A stretch of DNA of 64,000 nt from RGIG4708 sp045633845 (GCA_045633845.1 JAZQZC010000046.1:62001-126000); one strand, 5' to 3'; numbered from the stretch's first letter, positions 1 to 9,548 are shown. Notes: generated by a model from the sequence alone, not told the origin. Translations and numbers: made by a program.

Positions 1-261
1 GCTTCTTCCGAAACAAAAACATTTACAGGCTCTGTAGTAAGTGTTACACCTGCTGCAAATGTATTCCAGGTTACATTTACCGATACAGCTACAGGTGTTA
101 CCGAAACTGATACAGTAGTTGTTGGCACAAAAACAACAATTATCGATACCAACGGAAAAACCAAAAAGCTTACCGATATTGCACTTGGCGATACTGTAAC
201 CGTATATGGTTCGATAAGCTCTGGAGTAATCAGTGCAACAACAGTTATGATAGTTGAGTAA
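1..261 (+). CDS. C-terminal end of an unidentified Thr/Val-rich protein (partial)
   Basis: Frame 1 is open from the window edge to a TAA at 259-261 and gives 86 residues, so the gene starts outside the window. The segment is rich in Thr, Val and short polar residues and predicts beta strands, as in repeat or Ig-like domains of clostridial surface proteins. It shows no Cys, no membrane segment and no motif I recognise. A strong terminator follows directly, so this is the true 3' end of its transcription unit. The function is unknown. Confidence 0.6.
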   Translation, partial: ASSETKTFTGSVVSVTPAANVFQVTFTDTATGVTETDTVVVGTKTTIIDTNGKTKKLTDIALGDTVTVYGSISSGVISATTVMIVE

Positions 262-270
262 TATCCAAAA

Positions 271-303
271 AATGCGTCTTTTAAAAAAAGACGCATTTTT
301 TTT
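271..303 (+). terminator. Rho-independent terminator
   Basis: The arms AATGCGTCTTTT and AAAAGACGCATT form a near-perfect stem with a very short loop, followed by a run of T. It lies 9 bases after the stop of the first partial gene and closes that unit. Confidence 0.85.
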
Positions 304-313
304 ATTTACCCCC

Positions 314-342
314 TTACTTTTTTAAAATATATGTGATATAAT
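314..342 (+). promoter_or_regulatory. Predicted sigma-A promoter of the DnaD/DnaI-like genes
   Basis: A perfect -10 TATAAT (337-342) lies 17 bases after TTACTT (314-319), which matches the -35 consensus only partly. The site is between the terminator and the DnaD-like gene and is the only good candidate there. Confidence 0.5.
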
Positions 343-410
343 AAAATGTATCTATGCCAAAACAGTAAAAAGAGCATAAAAACCAATGAAAATTATGGAG
401 AGTGATTAAA

Positions 411-1409
411 TTGCCAATGCTCAGCATTTCCAAAAAAGGAGACAACTTCAGCGTCAGCAATCAGTTTGTAGATAAATATATGTGTGATGCAAACGGGTCT
501 TTTGTTAAGGTGTATTTGTATTGCCTTCGTTATGCCCACTCTGAGGGTAATCTTTCTATTGCAAAAATTGCATCACTTCTCAATATGATTCAGTCAGATG
601 TTATAAGTGCTCTTAAATACTGGGACAGCGTAGGCGTGCTTAAGCTTGAAAAAAGCGACAAAAATGATTATTCCATCGAGCTTTTTGACAGCTTTGAACA
701 CAAGCAGTCGCAGCCTACATATCAGGAGAGCGTTGCAGCTGCAAGCGGCGGAACGGACAAAAAGGCGTTGCCAAATCAGCCCTCTTATTCAAAGTCTGAC
801 CTTACCACAGCAATGCAGGGCAACGAAAAAATCAAACAGCTGTTTAACCTTGCAGGTCAGCTGCTCAACAAAACCCTCAATACAAATGATATGCACTACA
901 TTTATATGTTTTATGATTATCTCAAATTTCCTCCTGAGGTGATTTTTATACTTCTGGAGTATTGCGTGTCAATAGGCAAAAGCAATATGAGATATATCGA
1001 AAAGGTTGCACTTTCCTGGGCAGATAACGAAATAAACACTCAGTCAAAGGCACAAGCCTTTATAAGGATGCGCAACAAGGAAAATGAATTTATACAAAAA
1101 TACAAAACAATGTTTAAAATTGTTGGCAGAGATTTTACCGATTCGGAGGTTGCACTTATAAAAACCTGGGTTAACGAGTACAAGCTTTCTGATGAACAAA
1201 TACTTTCTGCATACGAAATAACTGTTATGAATACAGGCAAAATTGCACTCAAATATATGGACACCGTTATTAAAAATAAAATGTCACAGGCAAATCAGTC
1301 ATCAGGCGCAAAAGCACTGCAAAAGAAAAACGCTTTTCAGGATTACAACAGTGATGGCTACGAATACGAGATGCAAATGATTAAGAAAAATCTGTCTGCG
1401 CAAAACTGA
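411..1409 (+). CDS. DnaD-domain replication protein (helicase-loader type)
   Basis: This 332-residue protein resembles the DnaD/DnaB2 primosome family of Firmicutes, which helps load the replicative helicase. The N-terminal ~80 residues look like a winged-helix domain, a polar linker follows, and the second half matches DnaD-like helical domains, including a W-V-N-E-Y type segment. I chose TTG at 411 because it lies about ten bases after GGAG at 397-400. GTG at 402 is only one base away from that SD, and ATG at 417 is a weaker option. The DnaI-like loader follows 39 bases downstream, so the two probably work together. No phage genes surround the pair, so I read it as the host primosome. Confidence 0.8.
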   Translation: MPMLSISKKGDNFSVSNQFVDKYMCDANGSFVKVYLYCLRYAHSEGNLSIAKIASLLNMIQSDVISALKYWDSVGVLKLEKSDKNDYSIELFDSFEHKQSQPTYQESVAAASGGTDKKALPNQPSYSKSDLTTAMQGNEKIKQLFNLAGQLLNKTLNTNDMHYIYMFYDYLKFPPEVIFILLEYCVSIGKSNMRYIEKVALSWADNEINTQSKAQAFIRMRNKENEFIQKYKTMFKIVGRDFTDSEVALIKTWVNEYKLSDEQILSAYEITVMNTGKIALKYMDTVIKNKMSQANQSSGAKALQKKNAFQDYNSDGYEYEMQMIKKNLSAQN

Positions 1410-1418
1410 TATGCCATA

Positions 1419-1433
1419 GCCGCCCGTGGCGGC
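1419..1433 (+). other. GC-rich hairpin between the DnaD-like and DnaI-like genes
   Basis: GCCGCC-CGT-GGCGGC forms a perfect 6-bp stem with a 3-base loop just before the SD (ACGGAG) of the next gene. It has no T-run, so it is more likely an RNA processing or translation element than a terminator. Confidence 0.4.
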
Positions 1434-1448
1434 AGAACGGAGAATAAT

Positions 1449-2453
1449 ATGGAAAATTTAAATATGGTCGAAGTTATAGCCGACGAATATAAACAGCTTA
1501 ATAAGCAGCGACGTGAGCACCTTGAGGAATATAACAAGTATCTGTACACAGCTTTGCCCCAAATAAATGACATAGACAACGAAATTGCCTGCCTTGCAAT
1601 AAACTCTGCATCTCAGGTGGTAAAAGGCACATTAACTGTGCAAGAGGCTTTTGAATATATGGAAAAGCGCCGCAATGAGTTAAATGCGCAAAAGTCACAG
1701 CTTATATCAAGGTCAGACATTGTGCCATATAAGCCTTTGCCGTACAAATGCTCTGCCTGCAAAGACACAGGCGTTGTAAATGGTCAAAAATGTCGTTGCT
1801 ACAAACAAAAGGTGCGCAAATATATGATAGACAGTGCAAAAAAAATCTCAAATTTTTCGTGTGATATTGACAAAGACAACTTTGGCGCTTTGTCAATGCA
1901 GTATTACGATAGAAACATCATGCCAAAGCTTGGAATTTCACCATTTGAGTATATGAGCGGCATAGTAAAAAAGTGCCGTGAATATTGCGAAGGCTTTGGC
2001 CCTGAGTCGGACAACCTGTTTTTTTCGGGTGAACCCGGCAGAGGCAAAACATATATGGCAAACTGTATTGCCAACGAATTGCTTTCAAAGGGATACTCTG
2101 TAATTTATCAAACCTCGTACAAGCTGTTTCAGTTTTTGGAGGATTACAAATTTGGCAAGCTTGACCGCGATGAGTTTGAAGAAAACAGCAAAGCAATATA
2201 CGATTGCGATATGCTTATTATAGACGATTTGGGAACAGAATATATTACCGCATACACTTGCTCGGTATTTTTTGATGTAATCAATTCGAGACTTTTAAAC
2301 AATAAAAAAACACTCATAAGCACTAATCTTAGTATGGGTGATATGGCAAAAAACTACACCGAAAGAGTAGCTTCGCGAATTAAAGGCGAATTTAACGCAA
2401 TGCATTTTATCGGCAGCGACATAAGAGTTTTAAAGCGCAATGCCAAAAAATAA
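1449..2453 (+). CDS. dnaI: DnaI/DnaC-like helicase loader ATPase
   Basis: This is a 334-residue AAA+ ATPase expected to load the replicative helicase at origins and restarting forks. A coiled N-terminal part leads to a Cys cluster (CSAC near residue 101, CRC near 115) typical of the zinc-binding region of DnaI. Walker A GEPGRGKT lies near residues 194-201 and Walker B MLIIDDLG near 255-262. Length and order fit Firmicutes DnaI. It follows the DnaD-like gene, as expected for a primosome pair. IstB, the related IS helper ATPase, is less likely because no IS21 transposase is present. Confidence 0.85.
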   Translation: MENLNMVEVIADEYKQLNKQRREHLEEYNKYLYTALPQINDIDNEIACLAINSASQVVKGTLTVQEAFEYMEKRRNELNAQKSQLISRSDIVPYKPLPYKCSACKDTGVVNGQKCRCYKQKVRKYMIDSAKKISNFSCDIDKDNFGALSMQYYDRNIMPKLGISPFEYMSGIVKKCREYCEGFGPESDNLFFSGEPGRGKTYMANCIANELLSKGYSVIYQTSYKLFQFLEDYKFGKLDRDEFEENSKAIYDCDMLIIDDLGTEYITAYTCSVFFDVINSRLLNNKKTLISTNLSMGDMAKNYTERVASRIKGEFNAMHFIGSDIRVLKRNAKK

Positions 2454-2465
2454 CGGAGGATAACT

Positions 2466-3332
2466 ATGCTGTATTCGGCAGATTGGAAAGACTACACATT
2501 AATAGATGCAGCCCATGGCGAAAAGGTCGAAAAGTGGGGCGATGTTGTACTTCGCCGACCTGACCCTCAGGCAATATGGGTTGAAGAGAGCGATAGCAAA
2601 ATATGGCACAATACCGATGCTTTTTATCACCGCAGCAAATCAGGCGGCGGCAGCTGGGAATATTTTAAGGATATCCCTGAGGGATGGACAATTTCATACA
2701 AAAATCTCAAATTCAACGTCAAGCCTACGGGCTTTAAGCATACAGGCTTGTTCCCTGAGCAGGCTGTCAACTGGGATTTTATCATTGATGCTGTAAAATC
2801 CCGAAAACAAAAAACAAATGTCCTCAACCTTTTTGCGTACACAGGCGGTGCAACAGTTGCAGCAGCAAGCGCAGGAGCAGATGTCGTTCATGTAGATGCC
2901 GCAAAGGGTATGGTCAACTGGGCAAAGGACAATGCAGCCGCATCAGGGCTCGGCGACAGTTATATCCGATATATAGTAGACGATTGTGTCAAGTTTGTCG
3001 AAAGAGAGGCGCGCAGGGGCCACAAGTATGATGGTATCATAATGGACCCACCGTCTTATGGCAGAGGACCCAAAGGCGAAATATGGAAGTTTGAGGATGA
3101 GCTGTACGGCCTTGTTACAAAATGCCGTGAAATACTTTCAGACAAGCCGCTTTTCTTTATAATCAATTCATACACAACAGGTATTTCGCATACTGTTGTG
3201 GCAAATGTAATGGATTTAACAATCGGAAAAAAATTTAAAGGCAATATTCAGTCCGACGAAATCGGGCTTCCAATAAAGTCATCGGGGCTTTTTTTGCCCT
3301 GTGGAGCTACAACAAGATGGTTTAACATATAG
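2466..3332 (+). CDS. SAM-dependent methyltransferase, RlmI-like (COG1092)
   Basis: This 288-residue class I methyltransferase resembles the RlmI/RlmK rRNA cytosine methyltransferase group. The AdoMet-binding strand is NLFAYTGGATVAAA near residue 120, and the catalytic MDPPSYGRGPKG stretch lies near residue 195. It is shorter than E. coli RlmI because the N-terminal PUA domain is missing, which is common for the clostridial members. The RNA target cannot be read from the sequence. The SD CGGAGGA precedes the ATG by a normal distance, and the gene appears to be transcribed with its upstream neighbour. Confidence 0.8.
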   Translation: MLYSADWKDYTLIDAAHGEKVEKWGDVVLRRPDPQAIWVEESDSKIWHNTDAFYHRSKSGGGSWEYFKDIPEGWTISYKNLKFNVKPTGFKHTGLFPEQAVNWDFIIDAVKSRKQKTNVLNLFAYTGGATVAAASAGADVVHVDAAKGMVNWAKDNAAASGLGDSYIRYIVDDCVKFVEREARRGHKYDGIIMDPPSYGRGPKGEIWKFEDELYGLVTKCREILSDKPLFFIINSYTTGISHTVVANVMDLTIGKKFKGNIQSDEIGLPIKSSGLFLPCGATTRWFNI

Positions 3333-3360
3333 GTTTTGCATACAATTAGGAGGAACAAAA

Positions 3361-4191
3361 TTGATTGATGCTCGTAATGTTACATTTAAATACGAAGATT
3401 CGGCAGATTTTGACGAGGTTTTAAAAGGCATAAATCTCAGTATTAAAAAAGGCGAATTTGTTGCAGTACTCGGGCATAATGGTTCGGGAAAGTCCACTCT
3501 GGCAAAGCATTTTAATGCAATTTTTGTGCCCGAAGACGGCACTGTTACTGTTGAGGGTATGGACACAAGCGATGCATCAAAGCTGTGGGATATCCGCAGC
3601 AAGGTTGCAATGGTCTTTCAAAACCCCGACAATCAGATTGTTGCCACAATAGTTGAAGACGATGTTGCATTTGCTGCCGAAAATCTTGGCTTTGCCCCTG
3701 ATGAAATACGCAAAAGAGTAGACAGCTCTCTTGAGGCTGTTGGTATGTCTGATTACAAAAAACACGCACCGCACCTGCTTTCGGGCGGGCAAAAGCAGCG
3801 CATTGCCATTGCAGGAGTTATTGCAATTTCGCCCGATGCAATTGTGCTTGACGAGCCTACCGCAATGCTTGACCCCACAGGCAGGAGTGAGGTAATGAAT
3901 GCCATATGTACTCTTAATCGTGAGTATAATATTACAATAGTGCTCATTACTCACAATATGGACGAAGCTGTTATGGCAGACAGAGTAGTGGTTATGGACG
4001 GCGGCAGTGTTATAATTGACGATGTGCCGTCAAAGGTTTTTTCCAAGGTAAAAATGCTTAAGGACATAGGACTTGATGTTCCTCAGGTTACAGAGCTTGC
4101 ATACAATCTTTCACAAAACGACATTGACATTCCACTTGATATTCTTGATGTGGATGAGTGTGTTAAGGAGTTATTAAAGATATGTCAATAA
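3361..4191 (+). CDS. ecfA1: ECF transporter ATP-binding protein EcfA1
   Basis: This 276-residue ABC ATPase is one of the two cytoplasmic motors of an energy-coupling-factor vitamin or metal transporter. It has Walker A GHNGSGKST, the signature LLSGGQKQR, and Walker B followed by DEPTAMLDP. I chose TTG at 3361 because AGGAGG at 3348-3353 precedes it at the right distance; upstream extensions would run through that SD. It overlaps ecfA2 by ten bases, which suggests translational coupling. No substrate-binding S component is encoded nearby, so the module should serve S proteins encoded elsewhere (group II ECF). Confidence 0.92.
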   Translation: MIDARNVTFKYEDSADFDEVLKGINLSIKKGEFVAVLGHNGSGKSTLAKHFNAIFVPEDGTVTVEGMDTSDASKLWDIRSKVAMVFQNPDNQIVATIVEDDVAFAAENLGFAPDEIRKRVDSSLEAVGMSDYKKHAPHLLSGGQKQRIAIAGVIAISPDAIVLDEPTAMLDPTGRSEVMNAICTLNREYNITIVLITHNMDEAVMADRVVVMDGGSVIIDDVPSKVFSKVKMLKDIGLDVPQVTELAYNLSQNDIDIPLDILDVDECVKELLKICQ

Positions 4192-5042
4192 CAGTAAGAA
4201 ATTTAAGTCATATATATTCAAAAAACGAGGCATTTCAAAGTGTTGCGGTAAATGATATATCATTTGATATACAAAGCGGTGAATTTGTAGGTCTTATAGG
4301 GCATACGGGTTCGGGTAAATCCACACTCATACAGCTGCTTTGCGGTCTTATAAAAGCAGACAGTGGCAGTATCGAAATTGATGGTATAGATATTACTCAA
4401 AACAAGGCAGATATTAAAAAAATTCGCAGCAAGGTAGGCATTGTTTTTCAGTACCCTGAGTATCAGCTTTTTGAAGAAACTGTTTATCGTGATATAGCCT
4501 TTGGACCTGCAAATATAGGCAAAAAACCCGAAGAAATTGACAAAATAATTCATCAGGTTATAAACGATGTAGGCTTGTCCGAGGATATTTTGCAAAAATC
4601 TCCTTTTGAGCTTTCGGGCGGACAAAAGCGCAGAGTTGCAATTGCAGGAGTGCTTGCAATGGAGCCCCAAATTCTCATTCTTGACGAACCTACGGCAGGG
4701 CTTGACCCGCTTGCACGCAAAAATCTGCTTACACTTATAGATTGCCTGCACAAGCAAAAAAACATCACTGTAATACTTGTTTCACACAGTATGGAGGATA
4801 TTGCCGCATCGGCAGACAGGGTTATGGTTATGTCACATGGCTCTCTTGTAATGTTTGACAAAGCAGAGGTCGTGTTTTCCAAAGAAAAAGAGCTCAGACA
4901 AATAGGCCTTGACGTTCCGCAAATCAGCCATGTAATTAACAGGCTTAAGGAAAACGGCATTGATGTTGGCAATAATATTTATACAGTAGAAGCGGCAACA
5001 AAGGCTATTTTGAGATACTTGGAGAATAAATATAGAAAATAG
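4182..5042 (+). CDS. ecfA2: ECF transporter ATP-binding protein EcfA2
   Basis: This second ECF ATPase of 286 residues has Walker A GHTGSGKSTL, the Q-loop VFQYPEYQLF, the signature LSGGQKRR and DEPTAGLDP. The FQYPEYQLFEETV form of the Q-loop is typical of EcfA2 rather than EcfA1. Its start overlaps the end of ecfA1, and ecfT follows almost at once, giving the standard A1-A2-T order. The proteins should form an A1-A2-T complex at the membrane that powers uptake through exchangeable S subunits. Confidence 0.92.
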   Translation: MSITVRNLSHIYSKNEAFQSVAVNDISFDIQSGEFVGLIGHTGSGKSTLIQLLCGLIKADSGSIEIDGIDITQNKADIKKIRSKVGIVFQYPEYQLFEETVYRDIAFGPANIGKKPEEIDKIIHQVINDVGLSEDILQKSPFELSGGQKRRVAIAGVLAMEPQILILDEPTAGLDPLARKNLLTLIDCLHKQKNITVILVSHSMEDIAASADRVMVMSHGSLVMFDKAEVVFSKEKELRQIGLDVPQISHVINRLKENGIDVGNNIYTVEAATKAILRYLENKYRK

Positions 5043-5051
5043 GTGACAATA

Positions 5052-5852
5052 ATGTTAACAGATATAACGCTCGGGCAGTACATTCCTCGTGAATCACCCA
5101 TTCATAATCTTGACCCGAGAATAAAAATAATTGCAACATTTGTGTTTATTGTTGCAGTGTTTCTTGTAAAAAGTGTATATTCATATGTGTTTTTGTCTGC
5201 ATTTACTATTGGCGTAATATTGCTTTCAAAAATTAACTTTACAACTGTACTCAAAAGCATAAAGCCAATAGTTGTGCTGATACTTTTTACCGCTGTTATA
5301 AATATATTTATGAGCGGGGGAGATGATGTAGCATTTAAGCTTGCATTTTTAAAGGTAACATATACAGGCATAAAATCGGCGCTTGCTATGTCACTGCGAT
5401 TGGTTTTTTTGGTAATGGGTACGTCGCTTCTCACATATACCACGGCACCTATTTTGCTTACAGACGGCATCGAAAAGCTTTTGGAACCATTAAAAAAGTT
5501 TGGATTTCCGTCACACGAGCTTGCAATGATGATGACTATTGCACTGAGGTTTATACCCACACTTTTTGAAGAAACAGACAAAATCATAAGAGCCCAAAAA
5601 GCAAGAGGAGCAGATTTTGAAAGTGGCAATGTGCTCAAAAGAACAAAAGCACTTATTCCTGTGCTTGTTCCTCTTTTTATCAACTCATTCCGCAGAGCAG
5701 ATGACCTTGCTCTTGCAATGGAGTGCCGCTGCTATCGGGGCGGCGAGGGGCGCACAAGGCTAAAACAGCTTAAAATAAAAAATGCAGATATAATTGCTCT
5801 TTTGGTAATGGCAATTTTTGTTTGCGGTATTTTGTTATTAAATATAATTTAA
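5052..5852 (+). CDS. ecfT: ECF transporter transmembrane subunit EcfT
   Basis: This 266-residue integral membrane protein links the EcfA ATPases to S subunits. It contains several hydrophobic segments and the two Ala-Arg-Gly type coupling motifs typical of EcfT: RAQKARGAD near residue 180, and a second region around MECRCYRGG near residue 225. The start is ATG at 5052, seven bases after AGGTGA, rather than the GTG nine bases upstream, which lies inside the SD. It is the third gene of the ecf operon and is followed by truA, a common order in Firmicutes. Confidence 0.9.
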   Translation: MLTDITLGQYIPRESPIHNLDPRIKIIATFVFIVAVFLVKSVYSYVFLSAFTIGVILLSKINFTTVLKSIKPIVVLILFTAVINIFMSGGDDVAFKLAFLKVTYTGIKSALAMSLRLVFLVMGTSLLTYTTAPILLTDGIEKLLEPLKKFGFPSHELAMMMTIALRFIPTLFEETDKIIRAQKARGADFESGNVLKRTKALIPVLVPLFINSFRRADDLALAMECRCYRGGEGRTRLKQLKIKNADIIALLVMAIFVCGILLLNII

Positions 5853-5865
5853 CAAGGAATATTAT

Positions 5866-6606
5866 ATGAGAAATTTAAAGCTTATATTGCAGTACGACGG
5901 CACAAGGTATCATGGCTTTCAGATACAGCCCACCGTTACTACAATTGCAGGTGAATTAAACAGAGTTTTAACAAATTTGACAAAATCACCTGTCACTGTT
6001 CAGGGGTGCTCCCGAACTGATGCAGGTGTTCATGCATACAGATACTGCTGCAATTTTTTGACGGAGTTTCCTATTCCTGCCGAAAGATTGCCCATAGTTC
6101 TTAACAATATGCTGCCCGATGATATCCGCGCAATTTCGTGCTGCGAGGTGGACGAGGATTTTAATGCGAGGTTTGATACCATATCCAAAACCTATCGCTA
6201 TGTAATCAATACCAATCCCAATCCCACAGTCTACACCCGAAATTACGAGTGGCAATACGGCAAAAGCCTTGATGTAGCTGCTATGAAAAAGGCAGCCGAG
6301 TATATAGTAGGTGAGCATGACTTTAAATCATTTATGACAAGCGGCACAGAGGTTGCGTCAACTGTGCGTGAAGTTTTTTCGCTTGATGTATGCCAAAGTG
6401 ACGATATAATAGAGATTTTTATTACTGCAGACGGATATCTGTACAATATGGTGCGTATTATAACAGGCACACTGGTAAGTGTGGGCGAGGGAAAAATTTT
6501 TCCTCAAAGCCTGCCGCAGATAATAGATGCAAAAAACAGAGAAAAAGCAGGCCCGACGGCACCGCCTCAAGGCTTGTATCTGTACCAAATAAGGTACGAC
6601 CTTTAA
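5866..6606 (+). CDS. truA: tRNA pseudouridine(38-40) synthase TruA
   Basis: TruA converts uridines 38-40 of the tRNA anticodon arm to pseudouridine. The 246-residue protein starts with the family pattern LILQYDGTRYHGFQ and carries the catalytic Asp in GCSRTDAGVHA near residue 48. A C-terminal VRIITGTLV motif also fits. Its position directly after ecfT matches many Firmicutes genomes. The SD AAGGAATAT precedes the ATG. Confidence 0.93.
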   Translation: MRNLKLILQYDGTRYHGFQIQPTVTTIAGELNRVLTNLTKSPVTVQGCSRTDAGVHAYRYCCNFLTEFPIPAERLPIVLNNMLPDDIRAISCCEVDEDFNARFDTISKTYRYVINTNPNPTVYTRNYEWQYGKSLDVAAMKKAAEYIVGEHDFKSFMTSGTEVASTVREVFSLDVCQSDDIIEIFITADGYLYNMVRIITGTLVSVGEGKIFPQSLPQIIDAKNREKAGPTAPPQGLYLYQIRYDL

Positions 6607-6618
6607 GGAGGGATATTT

Positions 6619-8064
6619 TTGGAAAAGATAACCAGAAAAACCAACAAAGCAACCGATGCTCAGAATATGCAAAATACAAACGTAATTCCCGAAGTAATAA
6701 CGGAGAAATCTGATAACAACGTTGATAATATACAGTCACAAGTACAGGCTGATGCGCAGGGAGAGGATGTTGAGCAGACCGTTGCTCAAGATGAAGCTAT
6801 TGATGCAGAGCATATTACCGATGATGCGGCTCCCGAAACTGACGAGGTAATTAACCAAATTGAGGCACAGCAACAGAATGGCCAGCAAGCTGCACACAGC
6901 GAGTATACACCACGTCGAAGCAAAAAACAAAAAAACACTTCAAGACGCAAAATTTCTGTAAAAAAATTAATAAGATTAATATTTGTACTTGTGCTTGTTG
7001 CAGCAGTTTCTTTTGGTGTAAAAAAAGGCTTTGAGCTTGTTGGTCAGTTTTTTGCATCACGTCAGCAAAACATATCGACTACAAGTCAGGAAATTACCAT
7101 AACCTCAACAGGTACTCTCGATTACGAAAATTTTCAAAAGGGTGTACTGGTAGCAAATTCGGGTACATTAACATACTTTAATACCAAAATGGAGCCTGTA
7201 TGGGAAATTCCGGGCTTTGCAGGGCTCCCTGTTATTCATACAAACGGCAGATATGCACTTGTTGCATATTCTGACACACCAAATGCGCTGCTTATTACAG
7301 GCTCTGATTCAATCCCTGTTACAGGCAGTGGAAAAATAGTTTCGTCGTATGTAAATAAAAACGGCTATTTTGCACTTGTTATGACCGAGGATGGCTACAA
7401 AAATCAGATTGCGGTATTTGACAACTTTGGTAATGTGCTTTACAAGTGGCACAGTGCCGAAAATTATGTAACCAGCGTTGCAATTTCACCTGATAACGAA
7501 AGTATGGCTGCCGCTACAATCGGCTTTACCGAAAATGGATTTGACAGTGGCATAATGATGTTTGACCTTGCGCAGAATAATCCAAATTCGGGTCAGCATC
7601 AGAGCGACAATCTTATAATGGATATCGAATTTGTTTCAAACAACAAGCTTGTTGTTATTGGTGACAAGGCTGCAGCATTTTACCGCAAAGACGGCAAAGC
7701 TCTGAGGAGTATAGATTACGAGGGCAAAAAGCTTATTACCTTTGACGTTACAGAGAGTGGCAGAACTGTTCTTTGCTTTGCAAGAGATGATTCATCTATG
7801 AGCAGCTGTGATATATACAGCTACAAAACAAATGCAAAAGAGTCGGGTCATTTTGAAACCTCGGGCAAGGTGCTTTCAATCAGCAGCTGCGGCAGCAATG
7901 TACTCGTGGCAAAAGACGGCGAATTTGATTTGCTTACCGACAAATGCCGCAAAATACGCACTACATCAATAGTCCGTGATTTAAAAAATTCTGTTTTGTT
8001 TAATGATGGCAAATTTGCTTTTGTTATTTCGGGCAATATGGCACAGGTTATTAAAGTTCATTAA
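6619..8064 (+). CDS. Membrane-anchored DUF5711-like beta-propeller protein
   Basis: This 481-residue protein has a polar, Gln/Glu-rich N-terminus of about 110 residues, a basic stretch (RRSKKQK...RRK), and one membrane helix near residues 118-138. The long extracellular part carries repeated short beta motifs such as NKNGYFALVMTEDGYKNQ and FDNFGNVLYKW, as in PQQ or WD-like propellers. It resembles the DUF5711 proteins of clostridia, whose role is unknown to me. TTG at 6619 is the start because AAGGAGG (6605-6611) is correctly spaced. It lies next to a CvpA-like protein, which hints at an envelope role. Confidence 0.75.
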   Translation: MEKITRKTNKATDAQNMQNTNVIPEVITEKSDNNVDNIQSQVQADAQGEDVEQTVAQDEAIDAEHITDDAAPETDEVINQIEAQQQNGQQAAHSEYTPRRSKKQKNTSRRKISVKKLIRLIFVLVLVAAVSFGVKKGFELVGQFFASRQQNISTTSQEITITSTGTLDYENFQKGVLVANSGTLTYFNTKMEPVWEIPGFAGLPVIHTNGRYALVAYSDTPNALLITGSDSIPVTGSGKIVSSYVNKNGYFALVMTEDGYKNQIAVFDNFGNVLYKWHSAENYVTSVAISPDNESMAAATIGFTENGFDSGIMMFDLAQNNPNSGQHQSDNLIMDIEFVSNNKLVVIGDKAAAFYRKDGKALRSIDYEGKKLITFDVTESGRTVLCFARDDSSMSSCDIYSYKTNAKESGHFETSGKVLSISSCGSNVLVAKDGEFDLLTDKCRKIRTTSIVRDLKNSVLFNDGKFAFVISGNMAQVIKVH

Positions 8065-8076
8065 GGAGAAGAACTT

Positions 8077-8697
8077 ATGTTGGTTGATATAATATTGATA
8101 CTTGTTATTACAATTTCTATAATGCTGTGCTTTAAAAAGGGTTTTGCAATTTCGCTTTTTAATACAGCTTCTACTGTTATTGCAGCTGCGGTTATAATTT
8201 TGTTTAACAAGCCTTTTACACAGCTTATAAAAAATTCACCCCTTGGTATTTGGTATCACGAAAGCTTGCTTGAATTTGTCAGCAATAAAGTTGAACAAAC
8301 GGGCAATAATATAACAGACGGCGTACCATCATTTTTGGGAGGCTTTGTTGAAGATGGCATAGCTTCGGTTAGCCGGACTGCCTTGTCACTTGCCGACAGA
8401 ATTTTTGAAATAACAGTTACTATAATAGCATTTCTTTTGCTTATTATTGTTGTAAAAATAATTACATCAATATCACCTGCAATAATCAAAAAAATTGTAA
8501 GGCTTCCTGTTATAAAGCAGTTTGACAAATTGCTCGGAGCGGTGCTTGGTATTGTTATGGGTGTTGTATGGGCTGTTGTTGCAGTTTATGTACTTGGTCT
8601 TTTATCCTTGTGGGAGCCTATGTCGTTTTTGGATGCTCACATTGCAGATTCTTTCTTTATAGATGCGGTACATAATTTCGATTGGATGATATTTTAA
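8077..8697 (+). CDS. CvpA family membrane protein
   Basis: This 206-residue protein has four predicted hydrophobic segments: residues 1-15, about 25-45, 105-130 and 150-175. The motif KQFDKLLGAVLGIVMGVVWA matches the CvpA/colicin V production family. The molecular function of this family in Firmicutes is not settled; envelope homeostasis is often proposed. It follows the DUF5711-like gene after 12 bases with AAGGAGAAG as SD, so the two are probably co-expressed. Confidence 0.8.
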   Translation: MLVDIILILVITISIMLCFKKGFAISLFNTASTVIAAAVIILFNKPFTQLIKNSPLGIWYHESLLEFVSNKVEQTGNNITDGVPSFLGGFVEDGIASVSRTALSLADRIFEITVTIIAFLLLIIVVKIITSISPAIIKKIVRLPVIKQFDKLLGAVLGIVMGVVWAVVAVYVLGLLSLWEPMSFLDAHIADSFFIDAVHNFDWMIF

Positions 8698-8720
8698 CAT
8701 ATAACAGAAGGTGAATTACA

Positions 8721-9548
8721 TTGCTTATAGATTTTCATACACATACATTCCCCGACCATATAGCCGAAAAAACCATTCAAATTCTTAACCAAAAGATAAA
8801 AGACCATATGGGTCTTGATTTAATACCTGCAACAAACGGAACTGTGGCAGCTCTCGATGAGCTTATGAGCAGACACAACGTTGATTTGAGTGTTGTTTTG
8901 CCGATTGCTACCAAGCCGTCGCAAATAGATACCATTGTTGAATCATCACAAAAAATCCGAAATGAGCGGATGATTTCGTTTGCAACAATTCATCCTCAAA
9001 ACGAAAACAAAAATGAAATGCTTGGTGTTATAAAACAACTGGGTTTTGTAGGAATAAAGCTGCACCCCGATTATCAGGACAGCTTTATAGACAGTAAAGA
9101 GTGTATAGAGATTTTGCAAATATGCGAAAAGCTCAAATTGTACACAGTTATTCACGCAGGCAAGGATGCAGGCTTTGAACCGCCCTATCACGCAATGCCC
9201 GACCGTATTGCAAATGTGCTCAATTACATTTCGGGCAAATTTCTTATTGCTGCTCATCTTGGCGGATTTTTGGCTTGGGATGATGTAGAAAAATATCTTG
9301 TCGGCACCGATATTTATATGGATACATCAATGACCGCAGGCTACATTGAGCCTCGGCAATTCAGACGCATTGTCCAAAATCACGGAGCAGACAAAATTGT
9401 ATTTGGCAGTGATATTCCGTGGAATTATGTGGACAAAACAGAGCAGCTTATAGATTCACTTGGGTTTTGCGCAAAGCAGCTTGAACAAATTAAATGGCGT
9501 AATGCCGCCCGCATTTTAGGTCTGGGCAGTAACCTTGACATTAATTAA
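8721..9548 (+). CDS. Amidohydrolase family protein (metal-dependent TIM-barrel hydrolase)
   Basis: This 275-residue protein belongs to the amidohydrolase_2 group. It starts with the metal-binding MLIDFHTHTFPDH. Other ligand candidates are the conserved IHAGKD and AHLGG histidines and the late Asp in VFGSDIPW. The substrate cannot be deduced; relatives include decarboxylases and lactonases. TTG at 8721 is the start, spaced correctly from GAAGGTGA. The stop is followed by an AT-rich gap and then the acyl-CoA synthetase. Confidence 0.8.
   Translation: MLIDFHTHTFPDHIAEKTIQILNQKIKDHMGLDLIPATNGTVAALDELMSRHNVDLSVVLPIATKPSQIDTIVESSQKIRNERMISFATIHPQNENKNEMLGVIKQLGFVGIKLHPDYQDSFIDSKECIEILQICEKLKLYTVIHAGKDAGFEPPYHAMPDRIANVLNYISGKFLIAAHLGGFLAWDDVEKYLVGTDIYMDTSMTAGYIEPRQFRRIVQNHGADKIVFGSDIPWNYVDKTEQLIDSLGFCAKQLEQIKWRNAARILGLGSNLDIN

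Noticed and set aside
411..2453. Prophage replication module (DnaD-like plus DnaC-like)
   Set aside because: No integrase, terminase or structural genes are near, and the pair is joined to housekeeping genes, so it is read as the host primosome.
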